DNA from: Lentimonas sp. CC4
GTDB taxonomy: Bacteria; Verrucomicrobiota; Verrucomicrobiia; Opitutales; Coraliomargaritaceae
NCBI RefSeq assembly: GCF_902728235.1
Contig: NZ_CACVBO010000001.1
Coordinates: forward strand, 1,240,001-1,304,000
Reading direction: 5' to 3'
DNA: 64,000 nucleotides
The notes beneath the pieces were generated by a model that was not told the origin of the DNA, did no database searches, and saw only the letters and a list, made by a program, of their open reading frames with translations. The position numbers and the translations under genes are program-made. Shown piece by piece: positions 16,201 to 30,560 of this stretch (position 1 is the first letter of the stretch; every line of letters starts with the position of its first letter).

Positions 16201-17329
16201 TGCTGGCTGCTAGATCGAGCGCTGACAGGTCTAAGATTTCTTGACGATCATAGGCCGTGAGTTCCGTTCCATTAATAAACCAGCGGATGCGGATCACATT
16301 CGTCGTCGCCACGTGGACTTCGAGAGCTGCGGGGTCTACGAGCAGTGTGTCGTTGGCAGTGTGGGAGTCTATCGGATCGAAGGCCTTGTGGTAATCGCGA
16401 ATGATATTATCGATACGATTTTCGCAAGGGGAGGCATTGTCCCTAGACAAATCCATATAGCCGACACGAAAATCTTTTTCTAAAGTGCCTGAGATGTCCA
16501 AGCCGACTGGGCCGTGATAATTACTCAGATCCTCGCGTCCTTTTCCGATGTATCCATGCCACTCTCCCCAGAGTCCTCCAGTTGGTTCAAAAGTCGCATT
16601 ACGGGTGGTGCTGGTGCCTTCCCCGTCGATTAAATGCGATTTCAATTCGCGGACTTTATTGCCGTGCCCGAGTCGATGGTGGGCATGTGTCCCTTCGTGA
16701 ACCCACGCCCATGCCGTCCCACTGTCTGAAACATACGGGGTTGCTGTGATCTTGGCATTCGCCCAAATACCACTGGCTCCTGCGCCCGTCACGCCCCAGT
16801 TAAAATCGCCAATGCCCCAATGTTCCAGCACGGAAGCGTCTCCAGCGGCATTTGCTTTCGCATTGCTATGAAAGGCGCCCGAGTGGGTGCCATGCGCATA
16901 CATCGGCCAGTCGACACGAATCGAGTTTAGCTTCCAGATCTTAACGAAGGGCGCATAGCGCTCATAGGTATGCTTGAGTAGAATGTTATTCTCGATCTGT
17001 TCTCCCGCATCTGCCGAGCGATCAACTCCGCGCACTGTCATGTCCGTCGCAGCTTCGATTCGGAAATTGTAGTCGCTCACGACATCCTCCATCGAGGTGG
17101 TCGGCATGGCACCGCGGCCTTCGATGTAGTGAGACACATAGAAGTGATCGAGCCGATTGGAGGACGGCCCAGAACCAGCGACTAATACATAATCAATCTC
17201 GTCGACTCGTGTGTTGTAAAGAGTGAGTGCCTCTGTCGATTCTAGAGTGTCCCAGACGATCGGCGTTTGTGCATGTGCCGCACTCGCTAGAATTAGTCCG
17301 CATAACGCGGTTTTTGTTTTAAAAGTCAT
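13262..17329 (-). CDS. Giant secreted protein with HExxH site, autotransporter-type repeats and TSP3 repeats
   Basis: The 1355-residue protein has a signal peptide (1-20, ASAAHA). An N-terminal domain carries HEGTHAHHRLGH at 211-222, a zinc-protease-like HExxH signature; proteolysis is an inference. Around residue 515 comes a passenger-associated repeat (GLTKTGLGTIALAGSNTVTG) typical of autotransporter passengers, followed by beta-helix-like sequence. Near 950-1000 are Asp-rich thrombospondin type 3 units (DHDGDGLDGHEELALGT, DSDEDGFDDEAEVRLGT) that bind calcium. The end (DDDIDGDGLTVFEEFAFGG ... FYRLQIDF) is a common verrucomicrobial C-terminus. There is no autotransporter barrel or PEP-CTERM tail. 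It is 12 bases downstream of the gene for a small secreted protein and probably cotranscribed. Confidence 0.82.
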   Translation of the reverse strand: MTFKTKTALCGLILASAAHAQTPIVWDTLESTEALTLYNTRVDEIDYVLVAGSGPSSNRLDHFYVSHYIEGRGAMPTTSMEDVVSDYNFRIEAATDMTVRGVDRSADAGEQIENNILLKHTYERYAPFVKIWKLNSIRVDWPMYAHGTHSGAFHSNAKANAAGDASVLEHWGIGDFNWGVTGAGASGIWANAKITATPYVSDSGTAWAWVHEGTHAHHRLGHGNKVRELKSHLIDGEGTSTTRNATFEPTGGLWGEWHGYIGKGREDLSNYHGPVGLDISGTLEKDFRVGYMDLSRDNASPCENRIDNIIRDYHKAFDPIDSHTANDTLLVDPAALEVHVATTNVIRIRWFINGTELTAYDRQEILDLSALDLAASTYKVTAYAYDDAVDFAFTGNADKDLLRRNLNDFTQVVAWDVQITTAGATTLMDHATLMAPSSSVADTSHFNQSSSGLRAHFPPAGSGNDFVASGAWQADALYFEGDYQLTGEPLALSSGNVDALSHSNVRIETEITSNQGLTKTGLGTIALAGSNTVTGEIEVQQGMLTVAHADALGANPVVTVRRGAELALNAGTAIDSMTMEGFSALWADSETGDPILLNDLNLLRMSDPVIGEQFHTYFKLGRGQLVIAGDVTQSDTVMILTGDQPSSQYDWTDEGDVNTLRDHWLMDLSRGGEYLLSGNVSGRGSLVAKHGDTVRVSGSLSLEGESDDPAYLNGILSIMYGTHFIVEPEGQLSADIIDIGPFSTFEYNGDSALRSAIIPPHMTRQGETKQFDYPGFFGRLSGVGEIGTSVVLRQGSKLSPGRVGDVGNQHLSAGVVVDNLATYEWELANASNVLSGWDHIQVSGGLDLNGVTPDDVWIDKKGNFLTESASELVRLTIQIGSTVDTLAATGIDLNATQRFEILQADAITGYSAEKIELEIASDSPLSSTEGQWSAELVDGLRIDLVYTPDLSRDHDGDGLDGHEELALGTHPSLSDSDEDGFDDEAEVRLGTDPTDPSSIPGRNEFLVDGGSLQLEANWYLSLPNEGRKGYVTVDASIPSSVNDYDLTIESGTVTREGDAIFEWTGNTHVRVAGGGIDLAASGVNNYNSSRVLRIKQYAQLSMEAGSLQLVSSRAIELFDSGRIWISGGQITCNSIDISTGHSGGAVLEFDIGDGVVQLNTSSFNLIEGTYINFVAGSRGRLIMGSAATVDYYQSLWDAGLLRVDGDNQGTFDAHFTVVDSTLIGQSIGVAEQWYQSQMDGASPSSDDWDDDIDGDGLTVFEEFAFGGSMTSPDHALRPRIERKPDGSLQVAYNQRRNGLRQGAYALEYSLSLEAESWLPCENLEVNPHTNLVDFDTVTLPISNAKKAFYRLQIDF

Positions 17330-17341
17330 GATCTTAAAGGC

Positions 17342-17893
17342 TTACTCTTTTGTTTGTTGAGAAGTCAGATCCCAAACAAACTCGGGATGGCTACGAGTGA
17401 CTTCGAATCGCTTGACTCGGTCTGCTTGCGAACAACGCACCTTGACGGTGCTTTGCTCCGGTGGAAATAAGCCCCATTGAACTGTAATCGCATCCCCACT
17501 TGGGGCCTTGGGCAGTCGATACACCAGAGTGATTCGAGCGATACGGATTTCTGCTTCGGGGAGAGCATGGTCTAGGTAGTGTCGTCCCCATGTTTCATTG
17601 GGCGCCTCAATGCGTCGCACCTTCGGCGAAACTGGCTTACTGTTTATTTGTAAGGGGCAATCCAGATCAAAGACGCGCGCAATGGTTGGGAAATCTTTTT
17701 TAGTTAAGCTGCCGCCCTCCCTGCGTTGGATCGGGTAGAGCATGTCGTAACTGATGTCTGCAACCAAGTGTAGCTCGTCCTCGACTGCTTGATAGTGCAC
17801 GACCAATAAGTGCTCTGGCGGGTGTGCCCACGCTGCGGAACATAAGAGCAAGCATGCGACGATGACTCTAAGTGGAGTGTTAAATGAGTTCAT
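17342..17893 (-). CDS. Small secreted protein, partner of the giant protein
   Basis: The 183-residue product has a signal peptide (about 1-23, LLLCSAAWA-HPPEH). The mature part is beta-rich (LLVVHYQAVEDELHLVADIS, ITLVYRLPK) with two cysteines in the middle and end (LDCPL, VRCSQ). I do not recognise a family. Its stop is 12 bases before the start of the 1355-residue protein, so both are likely made together; it may be an accessory or chaperone of the large protein, but that is speculation. Confidence 0.7.
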   Translation of the reverse strand: MNSFNTPLRVIVACLLLCSAAWAHPPEHLLVVHYQAVEDELHLVADISYDMLYPIQRREGGSLTKKDFPTIARVFDLDCPLQINSKPVSPKVRRIEAPNETWGRHYLDHALPEAEIRIARITLVYRLPKAPSGDAITVQWGLFPPEQSTVKVRCSQADRVKRFEVTRSHPEFVWDLTSQQTKE

Positions 17894-18278
17894 AGTGAAT
17901 TGAAAATAGGCAAAATGAGGACCAAGTGATTTGCAGTTAGGGTTAAGCCCCTAACTGCGTCGGGGTGATCAGCCGTAGTCGATAATTTAGCAGGGGAATA
18001 TGCATTATTTTGTGCGTGATGAGTGCCCACTTCAAAGACACAAGCAATGACAAAGACAATAAAAACTTCGCCCTCTAGGGCGTATGTTTAGGCTCCGCAG
18101 CAATCTGCTGCTGCAGTGATTGCATCGGGGGATTTCACCGTTGGAGCTACCACTGCCGAGGGAAATTCAAGATTTGACTGAACGACCTAAGGTTAGGTGT
18201 CAGCGTAACCGACACCATGTCTCAGGCATTTACAGAGAACAGTATCGCTTCTACGGCGTAGCGATTTCAGGGGGGGGA

Positions 18279-18306
18279 TGATACAGACAGGAATGTCTGT
18301 GTCACG
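18279..18306. repeat. Dispersed palindrome ACAGACAGGAATGTCTGT
   Basis: TGATACAGACA, GGAA, TGTCTGTGTCA form an almost perfect inverted repeat. Same family as the copies at 12057-12120 and 47198-47343. Confidence 0.8.
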
Positions 18307-18312
18307 GATCAC

Positions 18313-18344
18313 AAAAAAGCCGCATCGATCAACGATGCGGCTTT
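18313..18344 (-). terminator. Terminator of gltBD
   Basis: Read on the minus strand: AAAGCCGCATCG, a five-base loop, CGATGCGGC, then TTTTTT. It lies about 38 bases downstream of the gltD stop. Confidence 0.93.
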
Positions 18345-18381
18345 CTGAAATGTTTGCGGTGTCTTAGCTTCTAACTCCTTT

Positions 18382-19869
18382 TTACGGAAGCTTCGTGGTT
18401 CCCATTAGGAAACGGTCGCACTCGCGGGCTGCGGCGCGGCCTTCGTTGATCGCCCAAACGATGAGTGACTGTCCGCGGCGCATGTCGCCAGCAGCGAAGA
18501 CGCCTTCGATGCTGGTGGTGAACTTACCGTATTCAGCCTGCACGTTGGAGCGGGCGTCGAGTTCGAGGCCTAGCTCTTCAGCGATGGTGGCTTCTGGTCC
18601 GAGGAAGCCCATTGCGAGGAGGACTAGATCGGCTTCGAGCACGCGTGAGCTGCCTTCGACCTTCTTCGGAATGAAGCGACCGTTGTCGTTGGTCCATTCG
18701 ATGTCGTGGATGTGCACTGCCTTGACGTTGCCATCGGCATCGCCTGCGAAACGGCTCGAGCTAACCAGGTATTGACGTGGGTCTTCACCTTGGATCGCTT
18801 CGGCTTCTTCTTGGCCGTAGTCCATCTTGTAAGTCTTTGGCCATTCTGGCCATGGGTTGTTCGCTGCGCGCTCGGTAGGAGGCTTCGGCATGATCTCAAG
18901 CTGCACGACGCTCTTACAACCGTGGCGGAGGGATGTGCCGACGCAGTCAGTGCCGGTGTCGCCACCGCCGATGATCACGACGTTCTTGCCCTTGGCGAGT
19001 TCGCTGAACTGCTCGGACTTGCCGTCCTTCACGTCCCAAAGCTCCTTAGTGTTCGGCGCGAGGAACTCCATTGCGTAACGGATGTTGTTAAGCTCGCGGC
19101 CTTCGATTGGAAGGTCACGTGGCTTCGTCGCACCGCAGCAAAGCACGACAGAGTCGAAGTCTTCCATGAGTTGCTTGGAGGAAATGTCTACGCCGATTTC
19201 GACGCCGCACTTGAGGATGACACCTTCGTCTTCCATCAACTTGACGCGACGAGTCACGACTTGCTTCTCAAGCTTCATGTTGGGGATGCCATACATGAGG
19301 AGACCACCTGGGCGGTCTGCACGTTCGAAGAGTGTGACGAGGTGGCCCGCTTTATTGAGCTGATCCGCAGCTGCGAGACCTGCAGGTCCGGAACCGACGA
19401 CGGCTACCTTCTTGCCTGTGCGCTCAGCAGGGGCTTGTGGCGTGACCCAACCTTCTTGCCAAGCCTTGTCGATAATGGAGCACTCGATGTCCTTAATGGT
19501 CACGGCGGGCTCGATGAGACCTAGCACGCAAGAGCCTTCGCACGGAGCGGGGCAGACGCGGCCAGTGAACTCTGGGAAGTTGTTGGTCTTGGAGAGACGC
19601 TGATACGCATCCTTCCACTTGCCACGGTAAACGAGGTCGTTGAACTCAGGGATCAGATTGTTGACGGGGCAACCGCTTGCCATGTTGGCGAGGGTCATGC
19701 CTGTGTGGCAGTAAGGTGTGCCACAGTCCATGCAACGTGAGCCTTGAGTGCGCACTTTGTCTTCGTCGAAGTGTTCGTGAATTTCGTTCCAGTCCTTGAC
19801 GCGTTCGAGTGGCGGACGATTAGCAATCGTCTTGCGCTCGAATTCCATAAATCCAGTTGGTTTGCCCAT
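18382..19869 (-). CDS. gltD: Glutamate synthase, small (beta) subunit
   Basis: The 495-residue protein matches NADPH-GltD. The N-terminal Fe-S part has [10 protein letters not shown] (about residues 43-52), [17 protein letters not shown] and [17 protein letters not shown]; the flavin part has [17 protein letters not shown] and [17 protein letters not shown]; the NADPH part has [15 protein letters not shown]; the end has [19 protein letters not shown]. It passes electrons from NADPH through FAD to the large subunit, so that glutamine plus 2-oxoglutarate gives two glutamates. It follows gltB by 52 bases in one operon and ends at a clear terminator. Confidence 0.97.
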   Translation of the reverse strand: MGKPTGFMEFERKTIANRPPLERVKDWNEIHEHFDEDKVRTQGSRCMDCGTPYCHTGMTLANMASGCPVNNLIPEFNDLVYRGKWKDAYQRLSKTNNFPEFTGRVCPAPCEGSCVLGLIEPAVTIKDIECSIIDKAWQEGWVTPQAPAERTGKKVAVVGSGPAGLAAADQLNKAGHLVTLFERADRPGGLLMYGIPNMKLEKQVVTRRVKLMEDEGVILKCGVEIGVDISSKQLMEDFDSVVLCCGATKPRDLPIEGRELNNIRYAMEFLAPNTKELWDVKDGKSEQFSELAKGKNVVIIGGGDTGTDCVGTSLRHGCKSVVQLEIMPKPPTERAANNPWPEWPKTYKMDYGQEEAEAIQGEDPRQYLVSSSRFAGDADGNVKAVHIHDIEWTNDNGRFIPKKVEGSSRVLEADLVLLAMGFLGPEATIAEELGLELDARSNVQAEYGKFTTSIEGVFAAGDMRRGQSLIVWAINEGRAAARECDRFLMGTTKLP

Positions 19870-19921
19870 AATTTTAAAGGAGTTAAATAATTTTTAAAGT
19901 GTGTGAAAGGTCAGTTGCGGC

Positions 19922-24568
<4,647 letters not shown>

Positions 24569-24828
24569 ATTTGTATTTAAATAATTGTGTCTAAAAGTGT
24601 AGTAAGTATGCGGTTGCTCAGTGTCCTGAGCGACAATTTCGCTTTTCTGGCAGAGCCAAAAGGAACGGAGAAAGTAGTAATTGATGAGGGTGTGTCTAGA
24701 GAAAATGACATTCCCGACGGCTGGACGCCGCCAAGTTCGATCAATTCACCACTAAATAGGAGCGAAAAACGTGCCAAATCGATGGATTTGACGGGAACGG
24801 CTTCTTGCGAGGCCGTTTTCTGGGGAGG
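24569..24828. other. Upstream region of gltBD
   Basis: This 260-bp region should hold the gltB promoter on the minus strand. A small dyad (GCTCAG-GACA-CTGAGC, about 24617-24632) and an AT-rich stretch next to the start are visible, but no operator of known type is recognised. A frame crossing it has no coding support. Confidence 0.4.
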
Positions 24829-25164
24829 CTAGAAGAAGCGGATCGTCTTCGAGCGCATCGCTTCGTGCTCTTCGTCAGTGCAGGCAGCGTTGGTCGGAGC
24901 GTCTGCAGCCTTGTCGTTTTCTGTAACGAGTCCTTCTTTCAGCATGTAGGCTTCGACTTCGTCGCCGCTGACATCTGCTAGCATGTGCCCGTCGATTTCG
25001 ACGCAGGGAGAGAGTGGCTGTCCTGATTTTTCAACCATTTCGGCGTATTGATCCGCATTGTTGATGATGTCACGGTCTTCGTATTCGAGGCCGTGCTTCT
25101 TCATGATCGCGCGGACACCCATGCTCCATCCACAGGTCGGTTTTAAGTATGCGATAATCTTCAT
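24829..25164 (-). CDS. Glutaredoxin-like protein
   Basis: The 111-residue protein opens MKIIAYLKPTCGWSMGVRA, with a single active cysteine in CGWS instead of the dithiol CxxC, and continues with the thioredoxin-fold features LEYEDRDIINN and LSPCVEIDGHMLADVSGDEVEAYM. It fits monothiol or unusual glutaredoxins used in thiol-disulfide exchange or Fe-S delivery. A second cysteine (SPCVE) sits where most have TVP. The tail after residue 85 is extra. It lies upstream of gltBD on the same strand, 260 bases away, so it is probably a separate unit. Confidence 0.82.
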   Translation of the reverse strand: MKIIAYLKPTCGWSMGVRAIMKKHGLEYEDRDIINNADQYAEMVEKSGQPLSPCVEIDGHMLADVSGDEVEAYMLKEGLVTENDKAADAPTNAACTDEEHEAMRSKTIRFF

Positions 25165-25292
25165 AGATCTCTAAGTGTTGCTAATTATTCCGCTTGTCAA
25201 CTCCGAGGATTGCTTGGGAGCTTCATCGTTGGATGAAGAGCATCGAGTGTTATTCGAGCTAGTTTGGGCTAATTGGGTGCCTTTTCGGGTGC

Positions 25293-25513
25293 TATACTCT
25301 CGCGCATCATGTTTTGTGATATCATCGATACGACCCATTCGGGAGGGACGAGCTCCGCCTCGTCTTGCGGCGTGCTGGTGCTTTGGTTCTGTGCTGAGGC
25401 TCAGCTGGCGGTAGCGTAGAACGCGGCAAGCGCGGAGGCCGTCCCTCCCTTGGTAACCAGCACATACGTCAGAGCCGCGGCACTTTTCACAAATAATGAT
25501 GCGTGCCAGTATA
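25293..25513. mobile_element. MITE-like element, copy 1
   Basis: The left end reads TATACTCTCGCGCATCATG then TTTTGTGATA. The right end, reverse-complemented, reads TATACTGGCACGCATCAT then TATTTGTGAAAAGTGC. These terminal inverted repeats match those of the 229-bp element at 52103-52331 (TATACTCACGCGCATCATG, ATTTGTGAAAAGTGC). Both elements begin and end with TATAC/GTATA, which would fit a TA target site. No transposase is encoded. The inside carries the inverted repeat at 25341-25449. Confidence 0.7.
25341..25449. repeat. GGGAGGGACGAGCTCCGCC inverted repeat, copy 1
   Basis: GGGAGGGACGAGCTCCGCC at the left is matched by GGAGGCCGTCCCTCCC at the right in reverse. The same block with the same orientation of ends occurs at 63758-63833. 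It sits inside the MITE-like element. Confidence 0.75.
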
Positions 25514-25540
25514 GGTCTGCGCTTTTGTGTTTATGAGCGA

Positions 25541-26014
25541 CTAATACCGCAGCGGAGGCTTGGGCTTGGCGCAGATGATCTGCCACTCTCCCTTGGGGTT
25601 TTTGCCGACAGTAAAGAGACTGGTGAAGCGGTCTTCGACGGCGTAAAGCACCTTCATACGGTAGCGCGGCTCTAGGCTCGGGCCATAGCTCGTGCCGTTG
25701 TAGGTGAATTCGATTGTTTCTTCGGATGCACCGGAGAGTGGCTCAAACTCGATGCGCTCGATCGGGAATCCGAGTTCGAAGTTGAGTGCGCCTTTGAGGC
25801 GAGAGGTGATCATTTTGTCGCAGCCTTCCAGGTAGTAGAGGTCGAGCATAGGCTCGATCGTATCGGCTTTATTGGCCGCTTGGAAGCGCGCGGAAAGCTC
25901 GTCGAGGCCGGGTTCTAGTTCGGCCTTCGGGGTGCACGCGTTCAGCAATGCCATGGCGCTGAAGCAGGCGAAGGTGGTGAGTGTTTTGATCGTGGTCGAA
26001 TTCTGTGATTTCAT
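25541..26014 (-). CDS. Putative lipoprotein
   Basis: The 157-residue product has a lipoprotein signal with lipobox LLNAC (cysteine about residue 27). The rest has a small alpha/beta fold with a helix (LDELSARFQAANKADTIEPM) followed by beta strands, which recalls NTF2/SnoaL-like domains, but I cannot assign a family. It probably sits in the outer or inner membrane facing the periplasm. The neighbouring Asp23/AmaP genes are on the same strand, 72 bases upstream. Confidence 0.7.
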   Translation of the reverse strand: MKSQNSTTIKTLTTFACFSAMALLNACTPKAELEPGLDELSARFQAANKADTIEPMLDLYYLEGCDKMITSRLKGALNFELGFPIERIEFEPLSGASEETIEFTYNGTSYGPSLEPRYRMKVLYAVEDRFTSLFTVGKNPKGEWQIICAKPKPPLRY

Positions 26015-26086
26015 CGGATGAACGTCTATGACAGCAATTTTTGCGTCCGGTTCATCGGCAAGTGTGGTAACTCAATACGCTCGCGG

Positions 26087-26626
26087 CTAAAGAGATTTCT
26101 GTTTGAGCTCTTCTTGCAGGGCTTCGACAGATTCCGGCTCAACGTCTTGTATGACATCTAGCTCAGCAGGCTTATCTTTACTCGTGATCGGGCTGGAGAC
26201 TTGGATGCGGCCGCTTTTAAAGCCTGTGGCGACGATGTTGATTTTGCCTAGGTTCTCGATGCCGAGGTTTTCGGTGAGACAATGGCGCAGGTGCTCTTGT
26301 AAGGTTTGCTCGATCTCTCTGAGGCGGCCGCCGCTCATGAGTTGAATTTGAACGTCAAAGTGAGTGGTCTTACCTTTGACCTTAATTTTGACACTTGGCT
26401 TGGTGACGTCGTTGATTTGTTGGCAGGACGTGCGGATCAGTTCCACGATCGCAGTGCGGCTGACCATGACGCGGCCGTTTTCGGTGCGATATGCGACGAT
26501 CTTTTTTGGCTGACGGCGAAGCAGTAGTATCAGCGCGAATGAGAGCGCGATAAAGGCTCCAGCTGCATACAGATACGTTGGCTCAGCGAAGTGGCTCAGC
26601 GCCTCGGTGATCTCAGTCCAATTCAT
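26087..26626 (-). CDS. AmaP-like membrane protein (Asp23 partner)
   Basis: From MNWTEI at 26626 the protein has about 179 residues: one transmembrane helix (YLYAAGAFIALSFALILLL) then a basic stop-transfer RRQPKK and a domain with VSRTAIVELIRTSCQQINDV, which resembles the Asp23-like fold of AmaP, the alkaline-shock membrane anchor. A longer frame to 26680 has no better start signal. It follows the Asp23 gene on the same strand and would tether it to the membrane. In Gram-positive bacteria this pair is linked to envelope stress; here the role is inferred. Confidence 0.68.
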   Translation of the reverse strand: MNWTEITEALSHFAEPTYLYAAGAFIALSFALILLLRRQPKKIVAYRTENGRVMVSRTAIVELIRTSCQQINDVTKPSVKIKVKGKTTHFDVQIQLMSGGRLREIEQTLQEHLRHCLTENLGIENLGKINIVATGFKSGRIQVSSPITSKDKPAELDVIQDVEPESVEALQEELKQKSL

Positions 26627-26703
26627 AGTGTGCTTGTGTGCGAAGATGGCGCCTTCAGTGGCAGATGAGAAACGGGACAAGAGTGCCCCGTCTCCTGTCC
26701 GGA

Positions 26704-27150
26704 CTAGTCAACGTGCGCTTGGCCGTCCCACTCGTCTTTTGCCTCTTTTTCTTGTTCGGTGGTGCGGACACCATCGATGATGACATTGACGCGGGCGACG
26801 GTCTTGCTGGTCATTTTTTCGACCTGCTCAGCGATGCGCTGCTGGATTTCGTTGCCAACAGTTGCGAGCTCAACGCCGAAACGGAGGATTACGCGAATCT
26901 CGATTTGGTAGTCGCCTACCTCGTCTTCATCTACACGGACGCCGCGCTCATCTCCTTTTTTGGAGAAGATTTCTGCGATGCCATCGACAAAACCACCGCC
27001 AACTGCGGCGACGCCTACGACTTCGAGGGCTGCCAAGCGAACGATGCTCGCAACCACGCTGTGGTTGATACGGATTTCACCGAGAGTGTTCGAGCCTTCG
27101 GACACTGTTGGGATTGTGGACTCGTTACTGTTTTCAGATTCGTTGCTCAT
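26704..27150 (-). CDS. Asp23/Gls24 family envelope stress protein
   Basis: The 148-residue protein has the Asp23 core: [60 protein letters not shown], and [11 protein letters not shown] Ser/Asn-rich N-terminus precedes it. Asp23 proteins form filaments or patches at the membrane and are held by AmaP. It lies 28 bases after accC, so accB-accC-asp23-amaP are probably one transcript, which would tie this stress protein to fatty-acid initiation. Confidence 0.88.
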   Translation of the reverse strand: MSNESENSNESTIPTVSEGSNTLGEIRINHSVVASIVRLAALEVVGVAAVGGGFVDGIAEIFSKKGDERGVRVDEDEVGDYQIEIRVILRFGVELATVGNEIQQRIAEQVEKMTSKTVARVNVIIDGVRTTEQEKEAKDEWDGQAHVD

Positions 27151-27178
27151 GATTGGTGCAATATACTGTTGTTATTTA

Positions 27179-28543
<1,365 letters not shown>

Positions 28544-28548
28544 CCGGA

Positions 28549-29007
28549 TTAAGCCGTTTTAACTTTGAAAAGCGGCTGGCCGTATTCGACGGCTTCACCG
28601 TTCTCGATGAGAACTTCTGTGATGGTGCCGCTGATTTCGGCTTGGATTTCGTTCATCACCTTCATGGCTTCGATGATGCAGACGGTCGAGTCTGCGTTCA
28701 CTTTTGTGCCAATCTTAGCGAATGCAGGGCTCTCAGGGGAGGCTGCTGCGTAGAAAGTTCCGACCATCGGAGATTTGACGATGGAGATGCCGACTTCTTC
28801 GACCGGTGCGGCTGGTGCTGCGGCAGCTGCTACTGGCGCTGCGGCAGCTACTGGCGCGGCTGCGAGTGGTGCTGCGGCTTGAATGATCTGAGTTTCGCCA
28901 TTCTTGCGGCTGAGGCGTAGCTTGAAGCCTTCCTCCTCGATTTCGAATTCGGAAATTTCCGAACGTTTCATCATTTCAACGACCTGTTTGATAGCTTTTA
29001 AGTCCAA
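28549..29007 (-). CDS. accB: Biotin carboxyl carrier protein of acetyl-CoA carboxylase
   Basis: The 152-residue protein has the usual layout: an N-terminal helical domain ([20 protein letters not shown]), an Ala/Pro-rich linker ([14 protein letters not shown]), and a biotinyl domain with EAMKVMNEI, in which the lysine takes biotin. It carries carboxylate from AccC to the transferase. The start is TTG 29007; an AAAGGA ribosome-binding site is seven bases away. It heads a likely operon with accC, asp23 and amaP. Confidence 0.95.
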   Translation of the reverse strand: MDLKAIKQVVEMMKRSEISEFEIEEEGFKLRLSRKNGETQIIQAAAPLAAAPVAAAAPVAAAAAPAAPVEEVGISIVKSPMVGTFYAAASPESPAFAKIGTKVNADSTVCIIEAMKVMNEIQAEISGTITEVLIENGEAVEYGQPLFKVKTA

Positions 29008-29174
29008 GGTGATTCCTTTCTGAGGGCTTTAATTTAATAGAGAGTGTGAATCAAATCTCTGTGCTCTATGGAGTGCATAAGATTGAATTACCGATCATGT
29101 AAGTGGAGCTTTCGCTTGGGTGCAATGACTTTGTTACGTATTTGATCAGGGGGGGGTAGATGCAAAAACGTAGT

Positions 29175-30551
29175 TTAGTCGTTTGGTTTGGCCTGTGCGA
29201 TTCGGCTTTTTTTGAAGCGGTCACTGAATGTTGTCTGATCTGTAAATTGAATGCGTGCGGGCACTTTGTAGGGGCTGAGTGCTTTGCGGCAATGTTGCTT
29301 GATCTTGCGCTTGAGTGCCTTGCGGTCGGTGTCTTGAGCGGGGACGACTTCAGCTGCAACGTTTTGGCCCGTGATTGCATTTAGTTGGCCATAGACGAGG
29401 CAATCGGCGACTTCTGGGAGTTCGAGCAAGATGCTTTCGACTTCCGAGGGAGTGACTTTTTCGCCGCCGACATTAATTATATCTTCCCGTCGGCCTGTAA
29501 TCGTGAGGAATCCGTCGTCGGCTTCTTCGACGAGGTCACCAGTTTTAAACCAGCCGTCGGCAGTGAAGCGCGACATCTCGTGGTTGAGGTAGCCTAGGAT
29601 TTGGCTTTTGGAGCGCAGCCAGAGTTCGCCTTCGACGATTTTGTGTTCGGAGTTAGGGTCGTCGATTTTAATTTGTGTGCTGCTGGAAGAGCGACTGACC
29701 GTTTGTGAGATCCCAGTTTCGCTGGTGCCGAATGTTTGGATGAAGGCGACGTCGGGTAGCGCTTCTTTGAGTCTCAGTAGTAGGCTTTCTGGCATTGGTT
29801 CGGTGCCATACGTTATGAAGCGGAGGCTAGAGAGGTCGTAGTTCCGGTGGGCGCCGCTGAGTAGGAATAGGTTGAGGAAGGTCGGAGATGCTGGCAGTAG
29901 ATTGACGCCGTGGCGCTGAATGGCTTCGGCGACGATATTGGCGTCACGTGAGCGTGGCGTGACAATGAGCGCGCCGCTTGCGAGGCCGTTGAAGAGTGTG
30001 TTGAGGCCTCCGATGTGATCGAAGAGCAGGAAGATCAGGATGCTGAGTCTGCGTTTACGTTTTTTAGCAAACTGATTGAGTAGGTGATCGGTGTTGTGGA
30101 TCATGGCCTTGGGGTGGCCAGTGCTGCCGCTGCTAAATAATATAAGGCCTGCCGCTCCGCTTTGAGTGACTTCTACGATGAGTGCGTGTGGTGCTTGTTC
30201 TTGTGGATCGACGAGTCGGGACAGTGTGTGCGTGTGGTCTTCGTGGATCGTGAGACTCCAGTTTGCGTTGGCGACTTCTCTGCGCATCTCGATTTCAGTT
30301 TGAGACACGGTGGCGACGGGGGCGGCAATCGCACGTAACTGAAAAAGTGCAAACAGTGCGGCGATGCCTTGTAGCGAGTAGTCGGTTTCGAGGGTGACGA
30401 CATCGCCGGCTTGTAGGCCTTGTTGCGCTAGAGCGCTGCGGTAAGCCTCGATTTGCTGGGAAAGCTCGGAGTAGGTGTGAGTTTCGGAGTCTTGTGCGAG
30501 GAAGGGGCGCTCACCGAATTCTTTGAAACGTTCGAATAGCCAATCGCTCAT
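29175..30551 (-). CDS. AMP-dependent acyl/aryl ligase
   Basis: The 458-residue enzyme belongs to the ANL superfamily: P-loop-like LFSSGSTGHPKAM, YGTEPMPESLL, QTFGTSETG, the hinge KTGDLVEE, and GRREDIINVGGEKVTPSEVE; the C-terminal catalytic lysine is likely in FSDRFKKSR. It activates a carboxylic acid as acyl-AMP and would load a CoA or carrier protein. It is last in a three-gene minus-strand set with a reductase and an ACP, so the partner is probably that ACP. It is shorter than many acyl-CoA ligases (about 500-550), like D-alanine or aryl ligases. Substrate unknown. Confidence 0.85.
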   Translation of the reverse strand: MSDWLFERFKEFGERPFLAQDSETHTYSELSQQIEAYRSALAQQGLQAGDVVTLETDYSLQGIAALFALFQLRAIAAPVATVSQTEIEMRREVANANWSLTIHEDHTHTLSRLVDPQEQAPHALIVEVTQSGAAGLILFSSGSTGHPKAMIHNTDHLLNQFAKKRKRRLSILIFLLFDHIGGLNTLFNGLASGALIVTPRSRDANIVAEAIQRHGVNLLPASPTFLNLFLLSGAHRNYDLSSLRFITYGTEPMPESLLLRLKEALPDVAFIQTFGTSETGISQTVSRSSSSTQIKIDDPNSEHKIVEGELWLRSKSQILGYLNHEMSRFTADGWFKTGDLVEEADDGFLTITGRREDIINVGGEKVTPSEVESILLELPEVADCLVYGQLNAITGQNVAAEVVPAQDTDRKALKRKIKQHCRKALSPYKVPARIQFTDQTTFSDRFKKSRIAQAKPND

Positions 30552-30560
30552 ATTTAGTAG

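Larger units (their letters stand above)
17894..18381. other. 488-bp gap rich in hairpins
   Basis: No gene is seen. The gap contains several small dyads: CGCCCTCTAGGGCG (about 18070), GGTGTC-AGCGTAACC-GACACC (18196-18216), and ATCGCTTCTACGGCGTAGCGAT (18244-18265), then the dispersed palindrome at 18279 and the gltD terminator. It separates two same-strand operons. Confidence 0.6.

Noticed and set aside
18706-19524. 272-residue frame opposite gltD
   Set aside because: Shadow of gltD; no start signal and no recognisable domain.
24577-24832. Coding frames in the gltB upstream region
   Set aside because: Frames on both strands overlap each other and lack domains or ribosome-binding sites.
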